Shown here: piece after piece, positions 24,500-32,406 of the stretch | Layout of the letters: each line of letters opens with the position of its first letter | Numbering within the stretch: the stretch's first letter is position 1 | From: Ectobacillus sp048976805 | GTDB lineage: Bacteria; Bacillota; Bacilli; Bacillales; Bacillaceae_G | Assembly: GCA_048976805.1 (NCBI GenBank) | Contig: JBHGUR010000085.1 | Span: 29,648 to 93,647, forward strand | Length of the DNA stretch: 64,000 nucleotides | Direction of reading: 5' to 3' | Program-made: the position numbers and the translations under genes | Notes under the pieces: generated by a model | Database searches by the model: none | Seen by the model: the letters and a program-made list of their open reading frames with translations, nothing else | Told to the model about the DNA's origin: nothing

Positions 24500-25786
24500 A
24501 TGGAAAAGTTATTCATTGAAGGCGGAATTCCATTAAACGGGTCTATCCGCGTCAGTGGCGCGAAAAACAGTGCGGTTGCCTTAATTCCCGCGACAATTCT
24601 TGCGGAAACTCCGGTAACAATCGGCGGCGTTCCTAACATTTCCGACGTAAAAATCCTTGGGAGCCTGCTGGAGGAGATTGGCGGAAAAGTTTCTTATGAA
24701 GGACAAGATATGACAGTTGATCCCTCTAAAATGGTAGGAATGCCGCTTCCAAACGGCAAGGTTAAGAAATTGCGCGCTTCCTATTATTTAATGGGGGCCA
24801 TGCTCGGAAGATTCAAAAAAGCGGTTATCGGTTTGCCGGGGGGCTGCCATTTAGGCCCGCGCCCGATTGACCAGCATATTAAAGGCTTTGAGGCGCTGGG
24901 TGCTAAGGTGACGAATGAACAAGGAGCAATTTACCTTCGGGCAGATGAACTGCGCGGCGCCCGCATTTACTTAGATGTCGTAAGTGTCGGAGCTACTATT
25001 AATATTATGCTGGCAGCTGTGCGGGCAAAAGGGAGAACGATTATCGAGAATGCCGCAAAGGAGCCGGAAATTATTGATGTAGCAACATTGCTGACGAGCA
25101 TGGGTGCAAAAATTAAGGGCGCGGGAACAGATGTAATCCGGATTGACGGTGTTGACTCCTTAAAAGGCTGCTACCACTCTATTATCCCGGATCGGATCGA
25201 AGCCGGGACGTATATGATTTTGGCGGCCGCGGCAGGGGAGAAGGTTATAATAGACAATGTAATTCCGCAGCACTTGGAGTCGGTTACGGCAAAGCTTCGC
25301 GAAATGGGCGTAAAGATTGAAACGATTGATGACCAAATTATCGTAACTGGCGGAAATAAGCTGAAGATGGTAGATGTGAAAACACTTGTTTACCCTGGCT
25401 TTGCAACCGATTTGCAGCAGCCGTTCACCGCTTTGCTGACAAAGGCGAACGGAACGGGAGTTGTTACAGATACCATTTACGGAGCGCGCTTTAAGCATAT
25501 TGATGAACTAAGAAGAATGAATGCGAAAATTAAGGTTGAAGGCAGATCGGCTATTGTTGCGGGCCCTGTAGAGCTGCACGGAGCAAAGGTAAAAGCAAGC
25601 GACCTGCGCGCCGGCGCCGCCCTTGTAATTGCGGGCCTAATGGCGCAAGGAATCACAGAAGTCACTGGTTTGGAACATATTGACAGGGGATATGAGGATT
25701 TAGAGGAAAAGCTGCGCGGGCTCGGCGCCCGCATTTGGCGGGAGAAGTTGACGCAGCAAGAAATAGAACAAATCCAAAATTCATAG
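24500..25786 (+). CDS. murZ: UDP-N-acetylglucosamine 1-carboxyvinyltransferase (second MurA paralog)
   Basis: 428 aa. It performs the first committed step of peptidoglycan synthesis, joining enolpyruvate to UDP-GlcNAc in the cytoplasm. The active-site cysteine that fosfomycin attacks is C116 (LPGGCHLGPRPIDQH), and the conserved K22/N23 are in GAKNSA. Low-GC Gram-positives have two copies; the one next to fbaA, tal and glpX-rho is the MurAB/MurZ type, and murAA lies elsewhere in B. subtilis. AAGGGAGC precedes the ATG. Confidence 0.94.
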   Translation: MEKLFIEGGIPLNGSIRVSGAKNSAVALIPATILAETPVTIGGVPNISDVKILGSLLEEIGGKVSYEGQDMTVDPSKMVGMPLPNGKVKKLRASYYLMGAMLGRFKKAVIGLPGGCHLGPRPIDQHIKGFEALGAKVTNEQGAIYLRADELRGARIYLDVVSVGATINIMLAAVRAKGRTIIENAAKEPEIIDVATLLTSMGAKIKGAGTDVIRIDGVDSLKGCYHSIIPDRIEAGTYMILAAAAGEKVIIDNVIPQHLESVTAKLREMGVKIETIDDQIIVTGGNKLKMVDVKTLVYPGFATDLQQPFTALLTKANGTGVVTDTIYGARFKHIDELRRMNAKIKVEGRSAIVAGPVELHGAKVKASDLRAGAALVIAGLMAQGITEVTGLEHIDRGYEDLEEKLRGLGARIWREKLTQQEIEQIQNS

Positions 25787-25818
25787 CTATTACGGCTTAA
25801 AAAGGGAGAGGGATTATT

Positions 25819-26784
25819 GTGGAAAGAAGTTTATCCATGGAGCTAGTTCGTGTGACAGAGGCGGCTGCGCTATCGGCAGCACGCTGGATGGGGCTTGGCA
25901 AAAAGGACGAAGCCGATGAGGCGGCTACATCCGCTATGCGCGATGTGTTTGATACAGTTCCGATGAAAGGAACTGTCGTAATCGGCGAAGGAGAAATGGA
26001 CGAGGCGCCGATGCTGTACATCGGGGAAAAGCTTGGCACCGGCTATGGTCCCCGCGTTGATGTGGCAGTTGACCCGCTTGAAGGAACGAATATTGTCGCA
26101 ACAGGCGGTTGGAACGCGCTCGCTGTTATTGCTGTAGCGGATCACGGCAATTTGTTGCACGCACCTGATATGTACATGGATAAAATCGCGGTCGGCCCGG
26201 AAGCGGTAGGTGCAGTTGATATTAATGCTTCTGTTACCGATAATCTTCGCGCGGTGGCAAAAGCGAAAAATAAAGATATTGAGGATGTGGTCGCCACGGT
26301 CTTAAATCGCCCGCGCCATGCGCATATTATTGAGGAAATCCGCAAAACGGGAGCGCGCATTAAGCTTATCAATGACGGTGATGTGGCCGGCGCGATTAAT
26401 ACGGCCTTTGACCATACGGGCGTCGATATTTTATTCGGCTCTGGCGGCGCTCCTGAGGGCGTTTTGGCTGCGGTAGCTTTAAAATGCCTGGGAGGGGAAA
26501 TTCAAGGAAAGCTGCTTCCGCAAACGGAAGAAGAATTGCTCCGCTGCAAAAAAATGGGCATTGATGATGTGAACCGCGTGCTTCGTATGGAGGATCTCGT
26601 ACGCGGGGATGACGCAATTTTTGCCGCAACCGGAGTTACGGACGGAGAGCTGCTGCGCGGCGTGCAATTTAAAGGAACAGTCGGCACGACGCACTCTGTC
26701 GTTATGAGAGCGAAATCCGGAACAGTCCGGTTCATTGACGGGCGCCATAGCCTTCATAAAAAACCAAACTTGGTGATTAAGTAA
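25819..26784 (+). CDS. glpX: Class II fructose-1,6-bisphosphatase GlpX
   Basis: 321 aa from GTG 25819 (AAAGGGAGAGGG upstream). It hydrolyses fructose 1,6-bisphosphate during gluconeogenesis with a divalent metal. Metal-binding and catalytic segments are VIGEGEMDEAPMLY (about 53) and VDPLEGTNIVATG (about 85); GSGGAPEGVLAAVALK binds the phosphate. It starts 32 bp after murZ, so the two may be cotranscribed. A 10-bp perfect stem follows its stop. Confidence 0.95.
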   Translation: MERSLSMELVRVTEAAALSAARWMGLGKKDEADEAATSAMRDVFDTVPMKGTVVIGEGEMDEAPMLYIGEKLGTGYGPRVDVAVDPLEGTNIVATGGWNALAVIAVADHGNLLHAPDMYMDKIAVGPEAVGAVDINASVTDNLRAVAKAKNKDIEDVVATVLNRPRHAHIIEEIRKTGARIKLINDGDVAGAINTAFDHTGVDILFGSGGAPEGVLAAVALKCLGGEIQGKLLPQTEEELLRCKKMGIDDVNRVLRMEDLVRGDDAIFAATGVTDGELLRGVQFKGTVGTTHSVVMRAKSGTVRFIDGRHSLHKKPNLVIK

Positions 26785-26794
26785 TATGAAACTG

Positions 26795-26819
26795 CTATCC
26801 GCGGGCAATCCGCGGATAG
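26795..26819 (+). terminator. Hairpin after glpX
   Basis: CTATCCGCGG pairs perfectly with CCGCGGATAG around GCAAT. There is no T-run, only TCCCCTTGCTT, so it is a stabiliser or weak terminator. Confidence 0.5.
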
Positions 26820-26889
26820 TCCCCTTGCTTCTTCCTCCCGTATGGACCGCTTTTACATGCCCATTTGGAGGTCTTTGCTTCTGAACATA

Positions 26890-27015
26890 TGCCATCTCGC
26901 GCCTATGTAGAACAAACTGCAACCTGCACTCCATTCATCTCTTTGGTTTTTCATTGCATGTGGCAGAAATAGGGTTTAACCGCTTCCATGCACGGCCAGA
27001 TGCCCTTTCCCATTA
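26890..27015 (-). repeat. Degenerate family A repeat
   Basis: TATGTAGAACAAACTGC, CTCTTTGGTTTTTC and GCATGTGGCAGAAATAGG align with the following family A copy at 27050-27150 but with many changes. It is probably an older copy beside a younger one. Confidence 0.5.
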
Positions 27016-27029
27016 AAAAAAGTTCTGTC

Positions 27030-27186
27030 TATAACTGAAGCCTGTACATTACGGCTATGTAGAACTAACAGCAGCCTGCACTCACTTTCTCTCTGGTTTT
27101 CTTTTGGACGAGGCAAAGCTAGGCCCTGACCGTTACGATACACGCCGGGAGCACTCAAAGGATTTATATATTAACACTGCTTTAAA
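27030..27186 (-). repeat. Family A repeat, reverse orientation
   Basis: Contains CTCTCTGGTTTTCTTTTGG, GGCCCTGACCGTTACGATAC and GGGAGCACTC, the complement of the family A interior, and ends near TATATTAACACTGCTTTAAA, a decayed terminal repeat. Confidence 0.7.
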
Positions 27187-27189
27187 AAA

Positions 27190-27311
27190 AGGCTCTGTTA
27201 CAGGCTAATGTTGATTTTGATTGATTTGTTGATTTGGAACGAAAGGCGGCCCCGCCCGCCGAAAGCATCCGCCTGTAGTGGAAAATCAACAATCAAGTTT
27301 AACAGAGCCTA
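27190..27311 (-). repeat. Family B repeat with 8-bp target duplication
   Basis: GGCTCTGTTACAGGC at one end and TTTAACAGAGCC at the other are inverted. The interior has GGCGGCCCCGCCCGCC and GCATCCGCCTGTAGTGG. TAAAAAAA occurs directly outside both ends, an 8-bp A/T-rich target duplication. Confidence 0.8.
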
Positions 27312-27360
27312 AAAAAATCATATATTTTTCCTTAAATCATAAATTTTGTGAAAACAGTCA

Positions 27361-27390
27361 TTGATTAAAAGCGGAAAATGAGGTTACAAT
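27361..27390 (+). promoter_or_regulatory. Candidate rho promoter
   Basis: TTGATT (27361-27366) and TACAAT (27385-27390) with an 18-bp spacer, leaving a leader of about 100 nt before the rho ATG. Such leaders are often used for Rho autoregulation. Confidence 0.55.
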
Positions 27391-27496
27391 AGGGAATATT
27401 ATTCTACTTAAACGCATTTGCCTTTCATAGATACCTTCCGTTTATTTCCCTTTCTATCCATATGAAAACAGAATAAATTTAAAGAGTGGTGTTCCA

Positions 27497-28768
27497 ATGA
27501 GCTTAACAATAGCAGGATTAGAGAATATGAAATTAAAAGAGCTGTATGAGCTTGCGAAGGAATTTAAAATTTCGTACTACAGCAAGCTTACGAAAAAGGA
27601 ATTAGTTTTTGCCATTTTGAAAGCGCAAGCAGAAAAAGAAGGTTTCTTCTTTATGGAAGGTGTACTTGAAATCATCCAATCTGAGGGATTTGGATTTTTG
27701 CGGCCGATTAACTATACCCCGAGTTCAGAGGATATTTATATTTCCGCTTCCCAAATTCGCCGCTTTGATTTGCGAAACGGGGACAAGGTATCCGGGAAAG
27801 TACGTCCTCCGAAAGAGAATGAACGGTATTTTGGTTTATTGCAAGTAGAAGCAGTCAATGGGGATGACCCGGAATCCGCAAAGGAGCGCGTTCACTTTCC
27901 GGCGTTGACACCATTATATCCAAATCGCCAAATTAAGTTGGAAACAGAGCCGAAAAACTTATCAACACGTATTATGGATTTAGTTGCGCCTGTCGGCTTT
28001 GGGCAGCGCGGCTTGATTGTCGCTCCTCCAAAGGCTGGCAAAACGGAGCTGCTTAAAGAAATCGCCCACAGCATTACGACGAACCATCCGGAAGCGGAGC
28101 TAATTGTCCTTTTAATCGATGAGCGCCCGGAAGAGGTGACGGATATCGAACGTTCCGTCGCAGGGGACGTTGTAAGCTCGACATTCGATGAAGTGCCGGA
28201 AAACCATATTAAGGTTGCCGAGCTTGTATTAGAGCGCGCTATGCGCCTTGTAGAGCATAAAAAAGACGTTATTATTTTAATGGACAGCATCACGCGCCTA
28301 GCACGCGCGTATAACCTTGTCATTCCGCCAAGCGGACGTACGCTGTCAGGCGGTATCGACCCGGCTGCTTTCCATCGCCCGAAGCGCTTCTTCGGTGCGG
28401 CGCGCAACATTGAGGAAGGCGGCAGCTTGACGATTTTAGCGACAGCTCTTGTAGATACCGGCTCCCGCATGGATGATGTCATTTATGAAGAATTTAAAGG
28501 AACGGGCAATATGGAGCTTCACCTCGACCGTTCCCTTGCCGAACGCCGTATTTTCCCGGCGATCGATATCCGCCGTTCCGGTACCCGCAAAGAAGATTTG
28601 CTCATTCCGAAAGAGCATTTGGATAAGCTATGGGCGATTCGCAAAACGATGACAGATACGCCTGATTTTACGGAGCGCTTCTTGCGTACGCTAAAAACAA
28701 CAAAATCGAACGAAGAGTTCTTTCAAATGATAACGAAGGAAGCAAAAGGCGTCGTCGCTGCAAAATAA
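27497..28768 (+). CDS. rho: Transcription termination factor Rho
   Basis: 423 aa hexameric RNA helicase. Residues 5-45 are the Rho_N helical motif (MKLKELYELAKEFKISYYSK). Residues about 50-125 are the RNA-binding cold-shock-like domain (GVLEIIQSEGFGFLRP). The ATPase follows with Walker A VAPPKAGKTELLKEI (about 175), Walker B VIILMDSITRLARAY and the secondary RNA-binding Q/R-loops near GGIDPAAFHRPKRFFGAARN. It ends untranslated RNA synthesis, especially antisense transcripts in Bacillus. The ATG at 27497 has only a weak GAGTGGTG before it, which fits tight control. Confidence 0.96.
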   Translation: MSLTIAGLENMKLKELYELAKEFKISYYSKLTKKELVFAILKAQAEKEGFFFMEGVLEIIQSEGFGFLRPINYTPSSEDIYISASQIRRFDLRNGDKVSGKVRPPKENERYFGLLQVEAVNGDDPESAKERVHFPALTPLYPNRQIKLETEPKNLSTRIMDLVAPVGFGQRGLIVAPPKAGKTELLKEIAHSITTNHPEAELIVLLIDERPEEVTDIERSVAGDVVSSTFDEVPENHIKVAELVLERAMRLVEHKKDVIILMDSITRLARAYNLVIPPSGRTLSGGIDPAAFHRPKRFFGAARNIEEGGSLTILATALVDTGSRMDDVIYEEFKGTGNMELHLDRSLAERRIFPAIDIRRSGTRKEDLLIPKEHLDKLWAIRKTMTDTPDFTERFLRTLKTTKSNEEFFQMITKEAKGVVAAK

Positions 28769-28807
28769 AGCAGTTCGTGGGAAATAAAGGATACTAAAAA
28801 CAGGTAG

Positions 28808-28836
28808 TTGCAAAATGCAAGCGGCCTTGTTATAAT
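28808..28836 (+). promoter_or_regulatory. rpmE promoter
   Basis: TTGCAA (28808-28813), 17-bp spacer, TATAAT (28831-28836). This is a good sigma-A promoter about 100 bp before the rpmE start, so rpmE need not depend on rho transcription. Confidence 0.7.
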
Positions 28837-28935
28837 TTCTTCATGTGTGTTTCATCGATAGATTATGCTTATATAGCGTTTTAGATGAAAAACTCTGTTT
28901 CGAAAAATGATTCAGGGCGGAAGGAGATGAAAATA

Positions 28936-29181
28936 ATGAAACAAGGAATTCATCCAGATTATAAAAAGGTTGTTTTCATGGATGTGAACACTGGCTTTAA
29001 ATTCTTAAGCGGTTCTACAAAATCATCTGCTGAAACAATCGAATGGGAAGACGGCAACACTTATCCGCTTCTTAAAGTGGAGATTAGCTCCGATTCTCAT
29101 CCATTCTACACAGGACGTCAGAAGTTTGCTACTGCTGATGGACGTGTTGAACGATTCAACAAAAAATACGGTCTTAAGTAA
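28936..29181 (+). CDS. rpmE2: Ribosomal protein L31, zinc-free (type B)
   Basis: 81 aa from ATG 28936, which has GGAAGGAG at proper distance; an in-frame ATG at 28927 is too close to that site. The protein ends HPFYTGRQKFATADGRVERFNKKYGLK as L31 does. The CxxC...CxxC zinc ligands of RpmE are absent: there is no cysteine in the whole chain, and it is longer (81 against 66 residues). This is the C-minus paralog which in B. subtilis (ytiA) is induced by zinc lack, yet here it holds the classic rho-rpmE-tdk position. A terminator follows. Confidence 0.93.
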   Translation: MKQGIHPDYKKVVFMDVNTGFKFLSGSTKSSAETIEWEDGNTYPLLKVEISSDSHPFYTGRQKFATADGRVERFNKKYGLK

Positions 29182-29191
29182 TCATGAACGT

Positions 29192-29230
29192 AAAGCAGGC
29201 AAGTGGGACATTCGCTTGCCTGCTTTTTTT
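29192..29230 (+). terminator. Rho-independent terminator after rpmE2
   Basis: AAGCAGGCAAG pairs with CTTGCCTGCTT across an 11-nt loop, then a seven-T run. Confidence 0.93.
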
Positions 29231-29277
29231 GCGGAAAAATGGCGTTCCGTTGCTTTCGGAAATGAGGGGGCATCTCG

Positions 29278-29856
29278 ATGTATTTAATGGAAAGAAGTGG
29301 CTGGGTTGAAGTAATCTGCGGCAGCATGTTCTCGGGAAAATCCGAAGAGCTGATTCGCCGTGTGCGCCGCACGCAGTTTGCAAAACAAAAGGCAATTGTA
29401 TTTAAGCCTAGTATAGATAATCGATACAGCGAGGAAGATGTAGTATCCCATAACGGCGCTAAGGTCAATGCCATTCCGGTAGCGTCTTCTGCAGCTATTT
29501 TGGAACATGTAACAGAAGAATTGGATGTTATAGCAATAGATGAAATACAATTTTTTGATGAGGACATTGTGGAAGTGGTGCAGGAATTGGCAAACCGGGG
29601 ATATCGCGTCATTGTAGCCGGTTTAGACCAGGATTTTCGCGGTCTACCATTTGGACAAGTTCCTCAGCTTATGGCAATTGCCGAGCATGTAACAAAGCTT
29701 CAGGCGGTTTGTTCTGTATGCGGGGCTCCGGCAAGCCGCACGCAGCGTTTAATTAATGAAAGGCCTGCTTCCTTTCACGATCCGATTATTTTGGTAGGTG
29801 CATTAGAGTCATATGAACCGCGCTGTCGCCATTGTCATATTGTACCTAATGAGTGA
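29278..29856 (+). CDS. tdk: Thymidine kinase
   Basis: 192 aa. It phosphorylates thymidine with ATP in the salvage pathway. P-loop GSMFSGKSEELIRR (about 15-28), the catalytic glutamate in AIDEIQFFD (about 85) and structural zinc cysteines CSVCGAP (about 145) and CRHC (about 185) identify the type II enzyme. The start MYLMERSGWVEVICG corresponds to the B. subtilis N-terminus. It lies between rpmE2 and prfA as in other Bacillus species, but repeats now separate it from prfA. Confidence 0.96.
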   Translation: MYLMERSGWVEVICGSMFSGKSEELIRRVRRTQFAKQKAIVFKPSIDNRYSEEDVVSHNGAKVNAIPVASSAAILEHVTEELDVIAIDEIQFFDEDIVEVVQELANRGYRVIVAGLDQDFRGLPFGQVPQLMAIAEHVTKLQAVCSVCGAPASRTQRLINERPASFHDPIILVGALESYEPRCRHCHIVPNE

Positions 29857-29882
29857 GAAAGGCTTTTTCTCATATTTTCATA

Positions 29883-29909
29883 AAAACTCGCTTTACGGCG
29901 GGTTTTTTT
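29883..29909 (+). terminator. Terminator after tdk
   Basis: ACTCGC and GCGGGT pair (one T-G) around TTTACG, followed by TTTTTT. A shorter GAGAAA/TTTCTC stem just precedes it. Confidence 0.75.
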
Positions 29910-29933
29910 ACACTTTGGCTACCCTAAAAAATA

Positions 29934-30060
29934 GGATCTGTTAAACTTGATTGTTGATTTTCCACTACAGGCGGACGCTTTCGGCGGGCGGGGCCGAGCC
30001 GCTTTTCCCGCTGGAGTCGCCGCCTTTCGTTCCAAATCAACATTGGCCTTTAACATAGCC
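29934..30060 (+). repeat. Family B repeat
   Basis: Begins GATCTGTTAAACTTGATTG, has CCACTACAGGCGGACGCTTT and GGGGCCGAGCCGCTTTTCCC inside, and ends AAATCAACATTGGCCTTTAAC, the inverted end. No target duplication is apparent here. Confidence 0.8.
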
Positions 30061-30090
30061 TACACTTTAAGTATAAGTTTTGGGAGTTTG

Positions 30091-30213
30091 TCTAGCTCGC
30101 ACAGCCCAAAGCAGCAGACTCCGGGGTGTGCCTCCGTAAAAGGCAAAAAGCGCCTTCTGTCAGCGCTTCTCTTGCGCTTGTCGCCGATAGGCGGGCGCCC
30201 TGCGCTTTTCTTA
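30091..30213 (+). repeat. Family C repeat
   Basis: TCTAGCTCGCACAG at the start; GGCAAAAAGCGCCTTCTGTC, GCTTGTCGCCGATAGGCGGG and CCTGCGCTTTTCTTA further in. The same element occurs at 38844 and 60520 and, reversed, at 10033 and 46015. Confidence 0.75.
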
Positions 30214-30314
30214 GCAAGCTGGCGAACGAAGGGAAATGGAGCTTCACCTTGCTTTTTTTTCTTTTTGTAGCCTATACTATTGTATTAGAGACTTAGGATG
30301 TTGAGGTGAGAGAC

Positions 30315-31382
30315 GTGCTAGATCGTTTACAGGCTGTAGAAGACCGTTACGAGAAATTAAACGAGCTGTTAAGCGACCCTGCTGTTGTGAATGACCCGAA
30401 GAAGCTTCGCGAGTATTCCAAAGAGCAGTCTGATATTCAAGAAACAGTAGAAGTATACCGTGAATATAAAAGCGTCCGCGAGCAGTTAAAAGATGCAAAG
30501 GCAATGCTTGAAGAAAAGCTGGACGCCGACATGCGCGAAATGGTAAAAGAAGAAATTTCCGAGTTGGAAGCGCAAGAACAAGAGCTGGCAGAGCGCCTGA
30601 AGGTATTATTGATTCCGAAGGACCCGAATGACGATAAGAACGTTATTGTCGAAATTCGCGGCGCTGCCGGCGGCGACGAAGCCGCGCTGTTTGCAGGAGA
30701 CCTATACCGCATGTACAGCCGCTACGCGGAAATGCAAGGCTGGAAAACAGAGGTTATTGAAGCGAGCTATACAGAGCTTGGCGGCTACAAAGAGATTATT
30801 TTCATGATCAACGGAAATGGCGCTTACTCTAAGATGAAGTTTGAAAACGGGGCGCATCGTGTGCAGCGTGTGCCGGAAACAGAGTCCGGCGGCCGCATCC
30901 ACACTTCTACCGCAACGGTAGCTGTATTGCCGGAAGCGGAAGAGGTTGAGGTTGAAATCCATGAAAAGGACATTCGCGTCGACACGTTCGCTTCAAGCGG
31001 GCCGGGCGGGCAGAGCGTTAACACAACGATGTCTGCCGTTCGTTTGACGCACATTCCGACCGGTATCGTTGTATCATGCCAGGATGAAAAATCACAGATT
31101 AAAAATAAAGAAAAAGCGATGAAAGTATTGCGTGCCCGCATTTACGATAAGTTCCAACAGGAAGCGCAAGCGGAGTACGACCAAAACCGCAAGCAGGCGG
31201 TTGGAACAGGCGATCGTTCCGAACGTATTCGCACTTATAACTTCCCGCAAAACCGTGTAACAGACCATCGTATCGGCTTAACGATTCAAAAGCTTGACCA
31301 AATTTTGCAAGGTAAGCTTGATGAGCTTATCAATGCTTTAATTATGGAAGATCAAGCGAAGAAGATGGAGGCCGCAGAGTAA
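30315..31382 (+). CDS. prfA: Peptide chain release factor 1
   Basis: 355 aa from GTG 30315; another GTG at 30306 is in frame, but comparison with B. subtilis RF1 (MLDRL...) and the GAGGTGAG site favour 30315. It reads UAA and UAG stop codons and releases the peptide. The GGQ motif is in SSGPGGQSVNTTMSAVRL (about 230), and the RF1 recognition loop is near PETESGG (about 185). The glutamine is methylated by PrmC, whose gene overlaps by one base. Confidence 0.96.
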   Translation: MLDRLQAVEDRYEKLNELLSDPAVVNDPKKLREYSKEQSDIQETVEVYREYKSVREQLKDAKAMLEEKLDADMREMVKEEISELEAQEQELAERLKVLLIPKDPNDDKNVIVEIRGAAGGDEAALFAGDLYRMYSRYAEMQGWKTEVIEASYTELGGYKEIIFMINGNGAYSKMKFENGAHRVQRVPETESGGRIHTSTATVAVLPEAEEVEVEIHEKDIRVDTFASSGPGGQSVNTTMSAVRLTHIPTGIVVSCQDEKSQIKNKEKAMKVLRARIYDKFQQEAQAEYDQNRKQAVGTGDRSERIRTYNFPQNRVTDHRIGLTIQKLDQILQGKLDELINALIMEDQAKKMEAAE

Positions 31383-32230
31383 TGCGCGTGTACGAAGCCC
31401 TAAAATGGGCTTCTTCTTTTTTGCGGGAGACAGGGCGCGATGAAAACGCAGGCGAGCTGTTATTATGCTCAGTATTAGGAGTAAATAGAACCGGGCTGCT
31501 AATGAGAATGCGGGATGAATTGGCCAAGGAGCAGCAAGAGGCGTTTCGCAAGCTTGTAGGGAAGCATAAGCAAGGGATTCCGGTGCAATACTTAATTGGA
31601 TATGAAGTGTTTTATGGGCGTGAATTTCTCGTAAATGAAGAGGTGCTCATTCCGCGCCCGGAAACAGAGGAGCTTGTTTTAAGTTTGCTGCAGCGCATAG
31701 AAAGAAAGTTTGGCCTGCGTGCTCTTGAAGTGGCTGATATCGGAACGGGAAGCGGAGCGATTGCCATTACGCTTGCATTAGAAAACGAGAATTTGCGCGT
31801 TTCAACTGTTGATATTGCTCCTGAATCTTTGGAAGTGGCACGGGAAAACGCGAGAAGGCTCGGGGCGAATGTCGCTTTTTATCATGGCGATCTGCTGCAG
31901 CCCTTTATTCAAAGCGGCAAGAAGCTCGATGTAGTTGTGTCAAATCCGCCGTATATCCCCTATGAAGAGTGGCAAGGGTTATCCGAAGTTGTAAAGGAGC
32001 ATGAACCGGCGCGCGCGCTTGTCGGCGGAGAAGATGGCCTTGATTTTTACCGCCGCTTCATGGAAGAGCTGCCGCAGATTTTGAATGGGCAGGCGATTGT
32101 TGCATTTGAATTTGGCGCCGGCCAAGGGGAAGCGATTCGGCAAATGCTTCAGGAAACATTTCCGGCAGCGCGCGTTGAGGTTGTGTTTGATATAAACGGC
32201 AAAGACCGAATGGTATTTGCTGATATATAG
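31382..32230 (+). CDS. prmC: Release factor glutamine methyltransferase
   Basis: 282 aa, with ATG overlapping the prfA stop (TAATG), so the two are translationally coupled. It methylates the GGQ glutamine of release factors with S-adenosylmethionine. The SAM-binding motif is VADIGTGSGAIAITLAL (about 119), and the NPPY catalytic motif is VVSNPPYIPYEEW (about 184). The N-terminal helical domain (residues 1-90) grips the release factor. The protein is of normal length. Confidence 0.95.
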   Translation: MRVYEALKWASSFLRETGRDENAGELLLCSVLGVNRTGLLMRMRDELAKEQQEAFRKLVGKHKQGIPVQYLIGYEVFYGREFLVNEEVLIPRPETEELVLSLLQRIERKFGLRALEVADIGTGSGAIAITLALENENLRVSTVDIAPESLEVARENARRLGANVAFYHGDLLQPFIQSGKKLDVVVSNPPYIPYEEWQGLSEVVKEHEPARALVGGEDGLDFYRRFMEELPQILNGQAIVAFEFGAGQGEAIRQMLQETFPAARVEVVFDINGKDRMVFADI

Positions 32231-32406
32231 AGTGTAGATTGAACAGCCGGCCGGATTATTGTTAAAATCGGCCGGATTCCGATGGGTTTGCCCGCTTGTA
32301 TACATAGCGTAAGCACCCCATCCATCTAAAAAACATTTTTTTAGATTAGTAGTTTATAAAACAACAAAACTGTCCACACTGTCTTACTGAAGGGACGGTG
32401 TGGGGA

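Larger units (their letters stand above)
26785..27496. other. Intergenic region glpX-rho, filled with repeats
   Basis: 712 bp with no gene. It holds a hairpin after glpX, a degenerate family A copy (about 26890-27015), a better family A copy (27030-27186), a family B copy (27190-27311) and the rho promoter (27361-27390). Confidence 0.85.
29857..30314. other. Intergenic region tdk-prfA, repeats
   Basis: 458 bp. After the tdk terminator come the 17-bp motif GGCTACCCTAAAAAATA (29918), a family B copy (29934-30060), a family C copy (30091-30213) and GTAGCCTATACTATTG, which may hold the prfA -10. A frame open across 29947-30270 lies inside the repeats and is not considered a gene. Confidence 0.8.

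Noticed and set aside
29947..30270. 107-aa frame between tdk and prfA
   Set aside because: It lies wholly in family B and C repeats and is not kept open in the other copies.
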